Source: Hydractinia symbiolongicarpus (lineage: Eukaryota > Cnidaria > Hydrozoa > Anthoathecata > Hydractiniidae). Taken from it: a stretch of DNA of 64,000 nt. A program made the translations under genes and the position numbers. Under the pieces are notes generated by a model, which searched no databases, was not told the origin of the DNA, and saw only the letters and a program-made list of their open reading frames with translations. The DNA lies in contig NC_079875.1 in assembly GCF_029227915.1 (NCBI RefSeq), positions 3,844,001-3,908,000 on the forward strand. The letters are read 5' to 3'. This document shows, piece after piece, positions 37,101-46,740 of the stretch. The number at the start of each line of letters is the position of its first letter. The first letter of the stretch is position 1.

Positions 37101-38858
37101 TGGGATGCAAGTCTGAACATTCACAGAGATACTGGGATGCAATTCTGAACATTTACAGAGATACAGGGATGCAATTCTGAACATTTACAGAGATACTGGG
37201 ATGCAAGTCTGAACATTCACAGAGATACTGGGGTGCAATTCTGAACATTCAGAGAGATACATGGATGCAATTCTGAACATTTACAGAGATACTGGGATGC
37301 AAGTCTGAACATTCACAGAGATACTGGGGTGCAATTCTGAACATTCAGAGAGATACATGGATGCAATTCTGAACATTTACAGAGATACTGGGATGCAAGT
37401 CTGAACATTCACAGAGATACTGGGGTGCAATTCTGAACATTTACAGAGATACAGGGATGCAATTCTAAACATTTACAGAGATACTGGGATGCAATTCAGA
37501 ACATTCACAGAGATACAGGGATGCAATTCTGAACATTTACAGAGATACAGGGATGCAATTCTAAACATTTACAGGGATACAGAAATGCATATCTGTAAGA
37601 CAGTGAGACTTAATACCATTCTTAAGGAAAGCAAGACCATTCTCAAAGGTATGCAATCATTCACATAGATATTGGTTCAGTGGATATCTAATAAGTCTAA
37701 AAAACAGTTAATGATTTAATACGAGCTTGAAAGACAGAAATTCATTTACGGGAAAACAAGTCGGAAAGACAGATATTGGTTCAGTGGATATGTAATAAAA
37801 AGTGTGAAAGATATACATTGTTATAATAACTATCACGTTAAAAAAATAGACACTTTACCTTTTCCTCTTCAGAAATGATATAATCTGGTATACCCAAATT
37901 TATGTTGTTGCTGAAGTAATGCTAAGAAAGAAAAATAAGTAAATAACAAAACATAAACACGAGAGGAAAACCAGAATGTTAATGAAATATATACCAGTTG
38001 TGTTTTAAGCGTAGCGTTGCATTTCTTTAAATGCTTTGATAACTTGTCTTCAAATACTGTGCTAAAAATAACTAAAACTCGATACAAGGATAGGCGAAGC
38101 ATTGTTATTATCACTCACAGTTTGTGGTAGAGCGTTTGCTTTCAAGGCGAATCTTGGGGGTTTAAACTCTGATTGTAATCTATTACTTCTGCTTACCAAT
38201 CAGCATGGTAGTAGGGTTCTGGTTGAGCTTAAATGCGTGGTTTAAATATATAGGACCCCTTCCTAAGACCATCATTGATAACAGTACCAATATGAACTGA
38301 AGATACAATTCTGTTTAAACAATGGTTATACATTGTACATACATCAAATGCATCGTTTACTTACTGTTTTGGATCAAGTGGACAATCTATTCTTTTTCTT
38401 TTACGATTTTCGTCCTAAATCAAAACAGAATTGCTGAACAAGTTTCTTCCCAATGTTGAAAATCACAGCTTAGTGTAGTTGTAATCAGTAAGTAAAGACC
38501 TTTCTGACATGGGTTTTTAATGAAAGCATTTTCCAATCACATATGGTTAAGTAGGCAAGCTCATACACTTCATGGATTATGTATCAACTGAAAAGGTTCG
38601 AAATAGAGAAGTTCTCAAACACCAGGTAATAAAAGAAGGACAGATTTAAACTTTCTTTTTTTGCAGTCTACATAAATGATCTCTATACTATTCTACCTGT
38701 TGCTTATCTTGACTTAAATGTTCTGCACAGTATCTGTTACCCTTCGCTGGCAACATCTTACAGTATCGTTGTTTACGTTTGACAAAAAATCCGCATCGAC
38801 CTTCCACTGGTGGCTTGATATTGTTACAAGTTAAAATTTTTATTTCTTTGTCATCCAT
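28173..38858 (-). CDS. TRMT13: TRMT13: tRNA:m4X 2'-O-methyltransferase
   Basis: Twelve exons (minus strand, start to end): 38858-38697, 38414-38365, 38061-37995, 37921-37859, 36407-36228, 35378-35300, 34990-34902, 34142-34064, 33476-33356, 32881-32670, 29344-29203 and 28353-28173. All phases match and the sum is 1425 nt, 474 residues, close to the family's usual length. Visible features: a CCCH finger (C22, C33, C44, H47), a U11-48K-type CHHC finger (C65, H71, H81, C85), SAM motif VIEFGAGRG, then VGVGKHLCGGATDL, the family motif LCCYHRC, and a C-terminal helix EEIGRMCKRIIDHGRLEYI. The enzyme 2'-O-methylates nucleotide 4 in the acceptor stem of certain tRNAs. The donor of exon 7 (gttggg) is weak. 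The last two exons are separated from the core by a 3.3-kb intron containing a nested GPCR. Confidence 0.93.
29329..29856 (-). pseudogene. Possible class C receptor ligand-domain fragment inside a TRMT13 intron
   Basis: Open frame of 175 residues that runs up to and past the acceptor of TRMT13 exon 11 in another frame. The pattern KELIKLRDDVNLIIVYS, then TVFVILKST, then LFRGFTIIF and FEISDF has the spacing of part of a Venus-flytrap domain of class C receptors (lobe 2). No signal peptide, cysteine-rich linker or 7TM follows, so if real it is a fragment. The length is unusual for AT-rich noncoding DNA, but the family call rests on weak similarity. Confidence 0.25.
30080..30235 (+). repeat. Tandem duplication of about 78 bp
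   Basis: Two diverged adjacent copies, each running from a GTTCT-ACATTTAA start through GTAAAAACATAA to a TCTCAGGT/TCTTAGGT end. They lie in the TRMT13 intron upstream of the nested GPCR. Confidence 0.6.
31099..32115 (+). CDS. Intronless rhodopsin-like (class A) GPCR nested in TRMT13
   Basis: One open frame of 338 residues with seven hydrophobic segments. TM3 ends in LTIDRFLEV, so the DRY motif is DRF. TM7 carries ADALIYIF in place of NPxxY. The third intracellular loop is long and basic (NRKRKHSLIKKR just before TM6). The start Met follows an acceptor-like cctttcag at 31096. The gene lies on the plus strand within the TRMT13 intron between 32670 and 29344. It is an orphan receptor. Many cnidarian class A receptors are intronless and lineage-specific, so no ligand can be suggested. 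Confidence 0.85.
   Translation: MTALKHFVTNLPLLLYTTSIVLHSTGLYLLTLVRRKRNQDLIIIQLSIAEIGMNVLDMAQNIIARYPKNRQSLPYLIIVNCCFFVIPFFLIIIFLTIDRFLEVYFNIRYQVYFRARIVLLFLMSGWCIGFMTGIVLLCIKIKYGIEVRKYIYKWMFPPYEVLFLVIATCTYCYIYTKYTRTRKQKLSLGEIDCHNKTSNVADIQVLDSSKVNKESLPLSKFVTNKIVPHKENLRKFNRKRKHSLIKKRNFFVPSFIILTFILFALIPDMINMTYFYVSKRGTTFLSNILLCLYALGFIADALIYIFLQKHLRNLFLRKFCYRVWHAKSFRSSISVLTN
34400..34770 (+). repeat. Degenerate TCAT/CCATC simple repeat
   Basis: About 370 bases dominated by CATCCA, CACTCA and CATTCA words, in the TRMT13 intron between 34902 and 34142. A decayed microsatellite with no coding potential. Confidence 0.75.
36113..36172. repeat. Perfect inverted repeat, 23-bp arms
   Basis: Arms 36113-36135 and 36150-36172 are exact reverse complements (outer bases TCTCTTTTACTTT), separated by a 14-base loop. 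It lies in a TRMT13 intron and would form a strong hairpin in RNA or DNA. It may be a MITE or foldback remnant. Confidence 0.9.
36601..37590 (+). repeat. 32-bp minisatellite, about 31 copies
   Basis: The unit starts CTGAACATTTACAGAGATAC and ends TGGGATGCAAGT. Copies differ at fixed sites (TTTAC/TTCAC, CTGGG/CAGGG, GGATG/GGGTG, CAAGT/CAATT), and the variants recur in a regular order, giving a higher-order repeat of two or three units. It lies in the TRMT13 intron between 37859 and 36407. The open frames it creates are by-products. Confidence 0.95.
38118..38290 (+). repeat. tRNA-derived SINE in a TRMT13 intron
   Basis: Plus-strand head GTGGTAGAGCGTTTGCTTTC (box A region), then TTGGGGGTTTAAACTC (box B-like), then a body with CTGCTTACCAATCAGCAT. 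This parallels the TTGCTTAGTGCTCAGCAT body of the element near 13600. It lies between exons 3 and 2 of TRMT13, antisense to the gene. Confidence 0.5.
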
Positions 38859-38994
38859 TATTGTTCTCTGGATAAAAAAAATAAGACTAGTTAATTTTAT
38901 CTAATCTTTTCCTGATCTGATTCATACAGAATACAAACCCTTGACTAGTTACACTTTCACTTAGTGTAACTAGGCACTTAGTGATGTTTTGTAT

Positions 38995-39103
38995 TCTTTA
39001 TATAACAGAATTGTTATGTATGCGTAAAATATAAATAAACACGAAGTAGCGTGTAACTTAAAGACGACCAAACCCGTAAATTTTTCCATGGGATATTAAC
39101 TGG
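38995..39103 (+). mobile_element. Decayed short Helitron copy
   Basis: Degenerate relative of the 142-bp element at 57757. It has a TCTTTATATAACA-like start and ends with the hairpin AACCCGTAAATTTTTCCATGGG followed by a mutated CTGG where CTAG is expected. It sits between the PIGBOS1-like gene and TRMT13. Confidence 0.5.
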
Positions 39104-39149
39104 TATACTTTAAATTCTGAATTTTATTCCATTTTCTGTGCATGCCTGC

Positions 39150-39350
39150 TTATATATTACACATCATATTTATCTGTATCGTTGCATTGTTTTTAATGTC
39201 CTTACATTTATTTTCAGCTTCTTTCGTTACAGTTTTTCTTTCATTCTGCTTTCGATATTCCACAAAATATTTCGGATTGAATATATAAACACCACTGATG
39301 ACTCCAAGTAAAGATGCGAAAATTACTTGATTAAAAGCGACACGTCTCAT
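39150..39350 (-). CDS. PIGBOS1: PIGBOS1-like mitochondrial microprotein
   Basis: Codes for 66 residues from the ATG at 39350. The N-terminus (MRRVAFNQVIFASLLGVISG, then VYIFNPKYFVEY) parallels vertebrate PIGBOS1 in order: two Arg, an aromatic, an FxQ-type Gln, one membrane helix with a Gly-rich end, then VYIF-P and a charged tail. PIGBOS1 sits in the mitochondrial outer membrane and, in mammals, contacts ER CLCC1 and tunes the unfolded protein response. The reading frame extends four codons upstream only through a GTG inside the transposon end, which I reject as a start. The start codon lies inside the target-site duplication of the adjacent hAT-like element. A donor-like tgtaagg inside the tail could allow a different C-terminus. 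Confidence 0.72.
   Translation of the reverse strand: MRRVAFNQVIFASLLGVISGVYIFNPKYFVEYRKQNERKTVTKEAENKCKDIKNNATIQINMMCNI
39346..39350. repeat. Target-site duplication, left copy
   Basis: CTCAT, matched by 42480-42484. On the minus strand it reads ATGAG, which is the start codon plus two bases of the PIGBOS1-like gene. Confidence 0.85.
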
Positions 39351-42300
39351 CAGGGTGGCCACTCAAAATTAAAAAAAAATCCAAGAACTAATCAAGAACA
39401 ATTCAAGAACAAAATATTGGTTTTCAAGGACAAAAATAATTTTTAACAACTTCAACAAAAGCTAATATCTTGATCAATTCACTGACTTTATACATCAATA
39501 TAGCATAATCTGTGATAATTTGAACAAAATAAAAGAGTGTAGACATGTAGAAACCTTGATAATAAAGTTGATATCGTTCCAGAAATCATTCTTTTAGGAG
39601 TACATAGCTACTTTGTGTACAAGTTTATAAATACTTATCAGAAAGCTAGAATTATATAGTAACAAAAGTGTAAAACTAAAAATAACAGAATATAAAAGTC
39701 ACAAAAATAACAAAGTTCAATAAATAGTGTTCTTCTCTTCTTGTTTCTAAAATCTATTTATCCAGTATTATGGAAACGGTCCAAAGGATTCTATTTCTTG
39801 TGTTTTATAAAACTTTAATTCTCAATTAAAAATAGAACATATATTGTATTGTATAAGAAGATCTTCAAATTAGAAAATGAACCAGACAAAATGACGCTAA
39901 TATGAAGCTAATAAATAATCCATATATCTTGAAATAAACTAATGTCAACAAACTACGAGTATTATAGAGGTTATTAGTTTTTGAGATCTTCCTCCAGTTT
40001 TTTAATAGCCTCATCTAAATCCACCATTGTCACTTTTTTCTCTGTAATGGCTTTTCTGAATGCATTTGCTTTCAGAAACATAGCAATGTCATGGCTAACC
40101 TCGCCCTCATCAAGACAGTTGTTCATATCTTTGTTCAATGATCGAATACATGTATCTACCTCCATTCGTTTGCGTTTCACACTATCAATCTCATATGCTA
40201 TTATCTTTCTCTTGTTATTCGCTGCTTCATTTTCTTTTGATTTTTTTACTTCTTCAAGGGCAAATACATACCTAGAACGGGCTGTTTTACATGATGTAAC
40301 CATTTTGGCAGTGATTTCAATATCATGCACATCTTTCTTGCAACACTTTAAGGCATCATATACCAACCGCTGAGCACATAGTGACTTGTTTTTAAGATTT
40401 TCGATAGTGACTTCTTTGTTGATGCTGAATCCTCTCTCGATCTGGCTTTGTCCATGTGAAATAGTGAAGACCATCACCATGACTTTCCATAAATCTTTGT
40501 ATTTATCAGAACCGTTTAAATACTCGCGGTAAAAATGATCCAAACGATTATCAGAAAGGCTAAAGCCAAGAAACTTATCTTTATGAGTCTTAGCTGTGCG
40601 TGAGATGAACTCCTCCAACTGCAACTTGGCATTATCTGCTTCTTTTGAATTGATGTGATTTGTTGTGTAAAACTTGTCCACGACCTTTTCAAACTTAAGT
40701 AGACAGTTTTTACTTTCAATCATATTCTTTGGAACAAGACTAGACAAAGATCGAACAAAAAGGTGTTTCAATGGCGATCGTTCTTGTAGCTTTTCAATAA
40801 TACCTTTAATAAGTGCAGCACATTCTCCTTTAAACTTCAACTTCTTTGTCAAACTGGCTTGAAGGGACGAAAGCAAGGTTTTGGTGGCAGTTGGTAACTT
40901 GACTAATTCCGGTGGTAAATGATTCTCTCGTTTCTGCAAATCAATTTTAATTAAAGAATAAGCTGAATCAGCTTCATCAATAACGGTTTTCCGAATGAAA
41001 ATCTTCATTAACCGACGGATAATATTTTCTAATATTTCCGAAACAAATGGCATCATTGGATTATCCGTCTGGAATTGCTTCAGATACGAAGACATCATGC
41101 TGGCTACATCAACAAAGAATTGTAACTTTACTTGCATAAACATGTCAGTGTGGTGGGTGACCAAGGTGTCATACGAACTGTTTTTGCTTGGTTGTTTTGA
41201 TTTGCATAAGGTTTGATAATGCTTTATGACATTCACAACATTTTCCCAAACTTCCTTTGCTCGGATGGCAACAGGTTCATCCTCAACCCAGCGTGTCTGG
41301 CAAAACATTATTGGAAAAACATCTGATTTGCTTAACTGAATATATAGATCTCTTCGAGCTGGGGAATCATTGAACAGCTTCCACATGGCCTTTAAAACCT
41401 TTTCCAATTTCCAGCCAGTTGCTTTTACGCCAGTCTGAAAGGCTCCGTGCACCACGTGTAATCCACACGAACCAACATCAATAATTTGGGGATATTCTTT
41501 CTCAGTACGATGCGATTTTAAATTTTCATAAACTTTCCAATTAGTGTTTGGTCCGTCCATGGAAAGCATGACCATTGATTTCTGGGGTAACGCATCAGTT
41601 GCTTAAAGAATCTCGTGCAAGATGTTATCTGCATTTGGGCGCCTGAAAAACCTTGAGGTTAGGTAACGTGTCTGGACTTCATAGAGATTTTCATTCCAGA
41701 AACGAATCTGAACGTCCATTTGTTCTTCCTGTTTATAATGATTCAAACTTTCGTCAAAAAGTGTGGAATAGGTTGGGGAATTTTTAATTTCTTGGAGCAA
41801 GATTTCCATGAAATAGGGGGTTAATCCATGTACGATGTAGTACGCACATTTCGTTTTTGATAACTGGAATGACTTTGCTGTCACTGTCAGGGAACATCAC
41901 ACAAAATAGCTGGTTCAAATTCAAGCAAGAACGAAATGAATGATGTGATGTTAGTACTTTCAGAGCCCAACGAATTTCAGCATGGGAAACTGCTAATGTA
42001 CTCATCATTAAATCAATCTTGTTAGTGGCGGGGGAGGCGTCTTTGCTTGATGATGGCTTTGGAGGGTTACTTTTGAAGAACAGACCAGAAACTGGACTAT
42101 AGTTTTTCACATTCACTTGATGCTTGTTGCCCTTAGAATGCGATGCTAAAGCACTTTTTCCCATTATAGTTATGTCTATCACTGTGTTACAAAGTCTACA
42201 CAATGCTTTGTGTTTATCTGGTCCCCTTTTCAACCATATTTTAAACTGTTCATCGCTCAACCAACTTTCATTAAAAATACTTTTTCCATGCATTCTGGTA

Positions 42301-42479
42301 CTTTTTTTACTAGACATTTTTTTACTATTCTAAAAAGATTTTTCATAGAATTGTAAAAACTCAAGAACATTCAAGAACCAAGGGTGGAAAACATACTATT
42401 TCAAGAACAATTCAAGACCAAATAAAATTCAAGAACATTCAAGAACATTCAAGGTTTTCAAGGACGAGTGGCCACCCTG
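39351..42479 (-). mobile_element. hAT-like DNA transposon, 3.1 kb
   Basis: Ends are perfect 14-bp inverted repeats, CAGGGTGGCCACTC at 39351-39364 and its complement at 42466-42479. Subterminal copies of TTCAAGAAC occur at both ends. Identical CTCAT flanks it (39346-39350 and 42480-42484). The element encodes a BED-finger transposase on the minus strand. Most hAT elements duplicate 8 bp, so the 5-bp duplication is noteworthy and leaves the exact superfamily open. Confidence 0.9.
39974..42317 (-). pseudogene. Broken hAT-like transposase
   Basis: Three open pieces: 42317-41784 (N-terminus), 41884-41603 and 41575-39974. A frameshift lies near 41880, and an in-frame TAA at 41603-41605 separates the last two, which share a frame. 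The N-terminal piece carries a BED-type zinc finger (CRLCNT then HSKGNKH). Acidic catalytic candidates are the Asp in TLFDESLN, the Asp in LSMDGPN and the Glu in SQIERGFS near the C-terminus, the usual hAT C-terminal signature. With two lesions it is unlikely to make active transposase, so any recent movement was in trans. The long plus-strand frames here are antisense shadows. Confidence 0.8.
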
Positions 42480-42505
42480 CTCATTTCTTTATAAAAAACA
42501 AGTAT
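42480..42505 (-). promoter_or_regulatory. Original 5' flank of the PIGBOS1-like gene, now cut off by the transposon
   Basis: On the minus strand the sequence runs TTGTTTTTTATAAAG|AA then ATGAG, so an acceptor-like site lies just before the duplicated ATG. This matches the other genes here, where an acceptor lies shortly before the start. The ATG on this side reads eight codons into the transposon end and stops. Confidence 0.5.
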
Positions 42506-43284
42506 TAATTAACCATAGCTTATCTCGAAAAAGTTGTGATGAGCTTATCTTCATTGGCAACCCTATGAAGATTCAGCAAGAAGGCAAAATCTTTTTGCAG
42601 GGATTCATATCAAAAAATTGACTGTGATGTTAGAAAGATACTACAGAAACACAACACAAAACAAAACAAGAAACATCAATGTGAACATAAAGTGAGTTTA
42701 TCAAAAGTGTTAGAAATTTTAAAATATTTATTATACATTACATGCATTATGTTATAAAACATGCTACCAAATTATTTACAAAGAAGACGTAATACTTTAC
42801 ATATAAAAAAAATCATTGTGAATTTCTTTACTGAAATATAATTATTATCAAAATAATATTCTAAAACTTAAATCAAAATACGCAAACTTTGAGATGTAGG
42901 ACAGTAAAAAATAAATATATATAAAAAGTATGTGGAGTTGAATTCATATTGAAAATAACAAAACCATAGAAGGAATATTGTGCAAAAAAAAAAGGGAAAT
43001 TTGCAAAGTAAAAATGTATAAAAGACAGACATTGAAAAACCTTAAATATTCTTTTTTGTTTGTTGTTAAAATATATATCTACCTTGCTCATTTATTTGTG
43101 TATATACATAAATTTACATATATTTACTATTTTTATTTATTTACTTATTTACTTGTCACAAAACTACAAGGGTTTTTCTTTGTACAAAACCTAGCCCTTT
43201 TAAGTCAAATTCCATAATTACAAGGGTTTTACTTTCCAAAGAACCTGGACCTGTTCAGATGGTTTAAGGTTACTCTGTACGCAT
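42506..43284. other. Intergenic stretch
   Basis: AT-rich, no coding signal. It contains runs of TTTATT at about 43130-43155, which give AATAAA signals on the minus strand for the TIR gene ending at 43285. It also serves as upstream DNA for the PIGBOS1-like gene. Confidence 0.5.
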
Positions 43285-44635
43285 TTAATTGCATAATCTG
43301 AGCAAATTTTTAAATAAACATAAAACATTTTCAGGTCCAATTTTTAAAATTAAAATCAACACCACTCCCCCTGCAACTGAATATTTAATCAACCTCTTAA
43401 TTTCGTTGAGTTTAATATTTACAGAATCGTCTTCCGGTGTTTTTGTTGAATGCGCATGACATTTCTGCAGTAATTCGGCAATGTATTTAACTTGATGATG
43501 ATCTTCACCTAATTCCTCTCCCAGTTGTGTGTATACTAGTTCCAGGACTCTAACTGCAGCAGAAAACTCTTGCTTAGCTACTAAGTCGACACCTAGATCA
43601 TATAGTGTCTTGGTTTGCTCATCCATCTCCTGAACATCTATAAATAAATGCAAATTTATAGGAAAAAAAATGGTTCCATATTTTAAGACTAAGGATAGTT
43701 GTTAATATCTTAACATATGCCAATTGCTACTCACGTCTGCACCGTTTTACTGAGCTTTGTGGCCTTTTTCAGTCTTAACATAGATTAATCAGTAAAGCTA
43801 TCTTGCAAAAAAGTGCACATGGCAAATTTTGACATGCTGTTTACTTGGCTAGCGAGTTAATTACTATTGTAAATATTTTGCTCAAAACAAAAGAAAAATT
43901 TAAAGTGAGGATTTCACTTGTTTAAAACAAAAATGTCATTATAAAAGTCTATTTCCTTTTTTTTTTAGTTTGAATACTTTTCAGTAATTTTCATTTTTGC
44001 ATTGAACTAAAGGGATAAATATCCCTTTCGTTCAATGCAAAAATGAAAGCTTAACAAAAAATGAGGAGAATAAGGGAGGTTAGTAAATATTTGAATATTT
44101 TAGGGTTATTTAAATTTTTACTTTTCAAGCATTTTTAAGGATTTTAAAATTTCAACATCATTGGTCATTAAAACAAAAAATTCATCACAAAAGCAAAAAA
44201 ATATAACTTGCCTCCTAGTATATGCGTGATGTTATTATTAACAGCGTTCATCTTGTGTTCAAATTGGGTGTCGTTAAAGCCATCATACAGAGCATAGTAT
44301 TTTAAACCAGCAATAATCAAGCCTACTGCTCCTGTTGGTTTGTATCTCTCTAGTTTTAATGGAATCATATCTTTACAACTATCAGCTGCAAATTGCAACT
44401 CCCTACGACAATTTTTTGAGTTGTCATATGCTTTTGTTAAGCATGGCATAAATATTTTGGAATTGGTTACACCATCAGACATGGCTTCGTAGATGTTGCT
44501 TTGTAGTTCCCACTCATCCAACCAAACAGAATACCCCTTTTGTCTAAGCCAATCAGCTATTCGTTTTACTTTTTCTTTATCGTCATGTTGATATGATATC
44601 ATTACATCCCATCGTCTCGCCTCTTCAACAGCCAT
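43285..44635 (-). CDS. TIR-TPR protein with C-terminal membrane segment
   Basis: Two exons, 44635-44212 and 43637-43285, joined through a GC-AG intron (AGGAG|gcaagt) in phase 1; 258 residues. TIR domain at residues about 8-125: WDVMISYQHDD, KGYSVWLDEWE, SKIFMPCLTKAY and CRRELQFA, with the candidate catalytic Glu at 79. This resembles SARM1-like and bacterial NAD-hydrolysing TIRs more than Toll-type adaptors. A TPR-like helical hairpin covers about 150-200. A single hydrophobic helix (KYSVAGGVVLILILKIG) at about 224-242 suggests membrane anchoring. The start follows an acceptor-like ttgttgtag by four bases. The architecture matches the neighbouring HEPN-TPR genes. An NADase role is inferred. 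Confidence 0.82.
43989..44048. repeat. Near-perfect hairpin, 28-bp arms, in the TIR-gene intron
   Basis: Arms 43989-44016 and 44021-44048 pair with one mismatch around a 4-base AAAT loop (outer bases TTTCATTTTTGCATTGAAC). It lies inside the GC-AG intron. Confidence 0.9.
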
Positions 44636-45200
44636 GTCACTACAACAATATAAAATTAATTTCTGTAAATATTAATGTCAATAGTTTTATGTTCTTTTAT
44701 GAAAACAATTTATGCTTTCTCCCAGATAACAAGAAAGCTTGTTCAATTGTTTCTTTTCAGGATACAATAGAAAAAATGTATTACCTGTCACCTAGGAAGA
44801 TTCTTTCAGCAGAAAAATTTCGTAAAATATATTTTGTGTAACATTTTCTTAAAAATTGGTCAAGATTTTCAGTTCTTTGTATTTTGATTTCCAGTAGAAT
44901 CTAAGCTACTGACTTCTTTATCCGAACACAACACCGATTATACAAAAATCTGATTTTGCTTCTAATAAAATTACTGTTTCTCTTTTTCTTTATAAGATCA
45001 CTCCCATGCAGTGTATAAAATGCACACAACAATAAAATTTAGCTGTAAACGTGTCAATGCCTAATTTCTTAAGTCATGGTACATAAAAGAATCTTACCTA
45101 ACCTTTAAGACCTGTAAACCATTTACACCAATGGTAGTTTACATTTTGTTATCAATTATTTTATATACCTAAAAACTGAATTATAAAACAATATTAAGTA

Positions 45201-45410
45201 CTAGTCGTTAGCCCATAAAAGAAATTTATGGGTTCACCGGCTCCGGTTTTTACTCGTCGTACATATTGCCACATCGTTAAATTCGTGCATTTTTGGCTCC
45301 CTTTAAGCATGAACTTATTAAATTTCTCTGTGGCAATAAAGCTGTGTTGTAACCATTTCTATCATTTTCCGCTTTCAAGTACAATGATTTATGTCATGAA
45401 GGAGTTCTAA
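45201..45410 (-). mobile_element. Helitron 3' terminus, 5' end not found
   Basis: Read on the minus strand, the element ends with the hairpin CCCATAAATTTCTTTTATGGG, then CTAACGA, then CTAG followed by T. That is the hairpin-plus-CTAG end of Helitrons inserted at A/T. The usual TC-start was not found within about 300 bases, so the 5' boundary is a guess. It is a relative of the element at 57757. Confidence 0.5.
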
Positions 45411-45853
45411 TGCATGCTTACAGACTATGATAAATAATTTTGCAGAGTTCAAATAAAATTAATCTTAAATAATAGATAATTTTTTGCTTTCAATTTTTAA
45501 AATGTTGTATTTCTCTTAATTTCAGCATCATTCATCAACAAGAACTATGTTAAAGAAATTATTATTGAAGTTTTTTTGCTTTTATTCAGCATGGCAGATA
45601 TATTAAACTAACATACATTAAAAGATAGTTATATTCACAATCAGTTGTAACACAGTAAGAATCAATATCGAAGTAGCTACCAACTACCTGATCAAAAACT
45701 ACCTTTGGATAATTCAGTTTCTTGATGCCTTACAATGATACCTATATTGATTATTAAAACAACATTTAAAAGAAACTTTATGACCAATGATATTGTCACA
45801 GTAGCATACAGATAGCATAGAAGTTATTCTTGACAAAAAATAATAAAAATACT

Positions 45854-46009
45854 AAACCAACAATATATTTTACAATGTATTTACAATTTTTTGCAAAATC
45901 ACAATTCATTTAAAAAAAATTCATAATAAGATACAAACAAACCACATAAAAACACCAAACCAACAATATATTTTACAATGCATTTACAATTTTTTGCAAA
46001 ATCACAATT
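45854..46009 (+). repeat. Direct repeat, about 53 bp, offset 103 bp
   Basis: AACCAACAATATATTTTACA and the following bases to AAAATCACAATT occur at 45854-45906 and again at 45957-46009 with one clear difference (TGTATT/TGCATT). A recent local duplication. Confidence 0.85.
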
Positions 46010-46344
46010 AACGCGAATTTGAGAATATGCGATATAACTTGAAGCAAAAATTACAGCAACTCTTAAATCCACGGTAGTGAAGCTATCACCTCTATTACAA
46101 GTCTGTTTGGAAATCAAAATAAAAGTTTTCGTTTCTTGGAAAGACAATGTTAAAAATTTAAAAATTTTAGAAGAAAAAGTGCTTTCAGTTAATTTTTCAC
46201 TTGGATCAGAGTATAAAGATTATAAAAAAGCTATTTAAAAAAATCACTAAAAAAGCTATTGAGCTATCTTCCGATGAAGAGAAAATAGCAGAAAATTTGG
46301 AGAAAAAAAATTGTATTTTTATGTTTTTTAAGCTTTTATAAATT

Positions 46345-46740
46345 ATAAATAGTCACCAGATTAACAGCATTTTAATTAACGAGTCATGAAATAACAGTAT
46401 TTAAATTAACACTTCATTTAATTAACGGTCATCAAATTAATGCAAATTTCAAAACACCGGGTTAATGACTCGTTTATTTTCATGGAATAAGTTAAATCGT
46501 TCATTTTCATGGAATAAGTTAAATGTCATTCCTAACTTTTTGTGAATTTCTGATATTTATCTGAGGTAATTGTACCATTCCTATGTATATAAATAATGTT
46601 TTTAGCATTGTTTTATAAAATTTTTTGAAAACAACCTTGTTCAACCACGTTAATTGAATGCATTATTCAACATAATTCCATTGAACCGTGTTAATTTCAT
46701 GACCGTTTATTTCTTGACTCCTTAATTTCATGGAAGAAGG
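46345..46740. repeat. Repeat-like block rich in TTAATT and TCATGRAA words
   Basis: Words such as TTAATTAACG, TTCATGGAATAAG (twice in tandem near 46475-46525) and GTTAATTTCATGA recur on both strands over about 400 bases. It may be a decayed foldback element. Ends were not resolved. Confidence 0.35.

Noticed and set aside
36601-37590. CRISPR-like array
   Set aside because: The repeats are directly adjacent with no unique spacers, in an intron of an animal gene.
39351-39362. Four extra residues (from a GTG) at the start of the PIGBOS1-like frame
   Set aside because: They come from the transposon terminal repeat. The first ATG is at 39350 and matches the family N-terminus.
39981-40373. 130-codon plus-strand frame
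   Set aside because: It is the antisense shadow of the hAT-like transposase.
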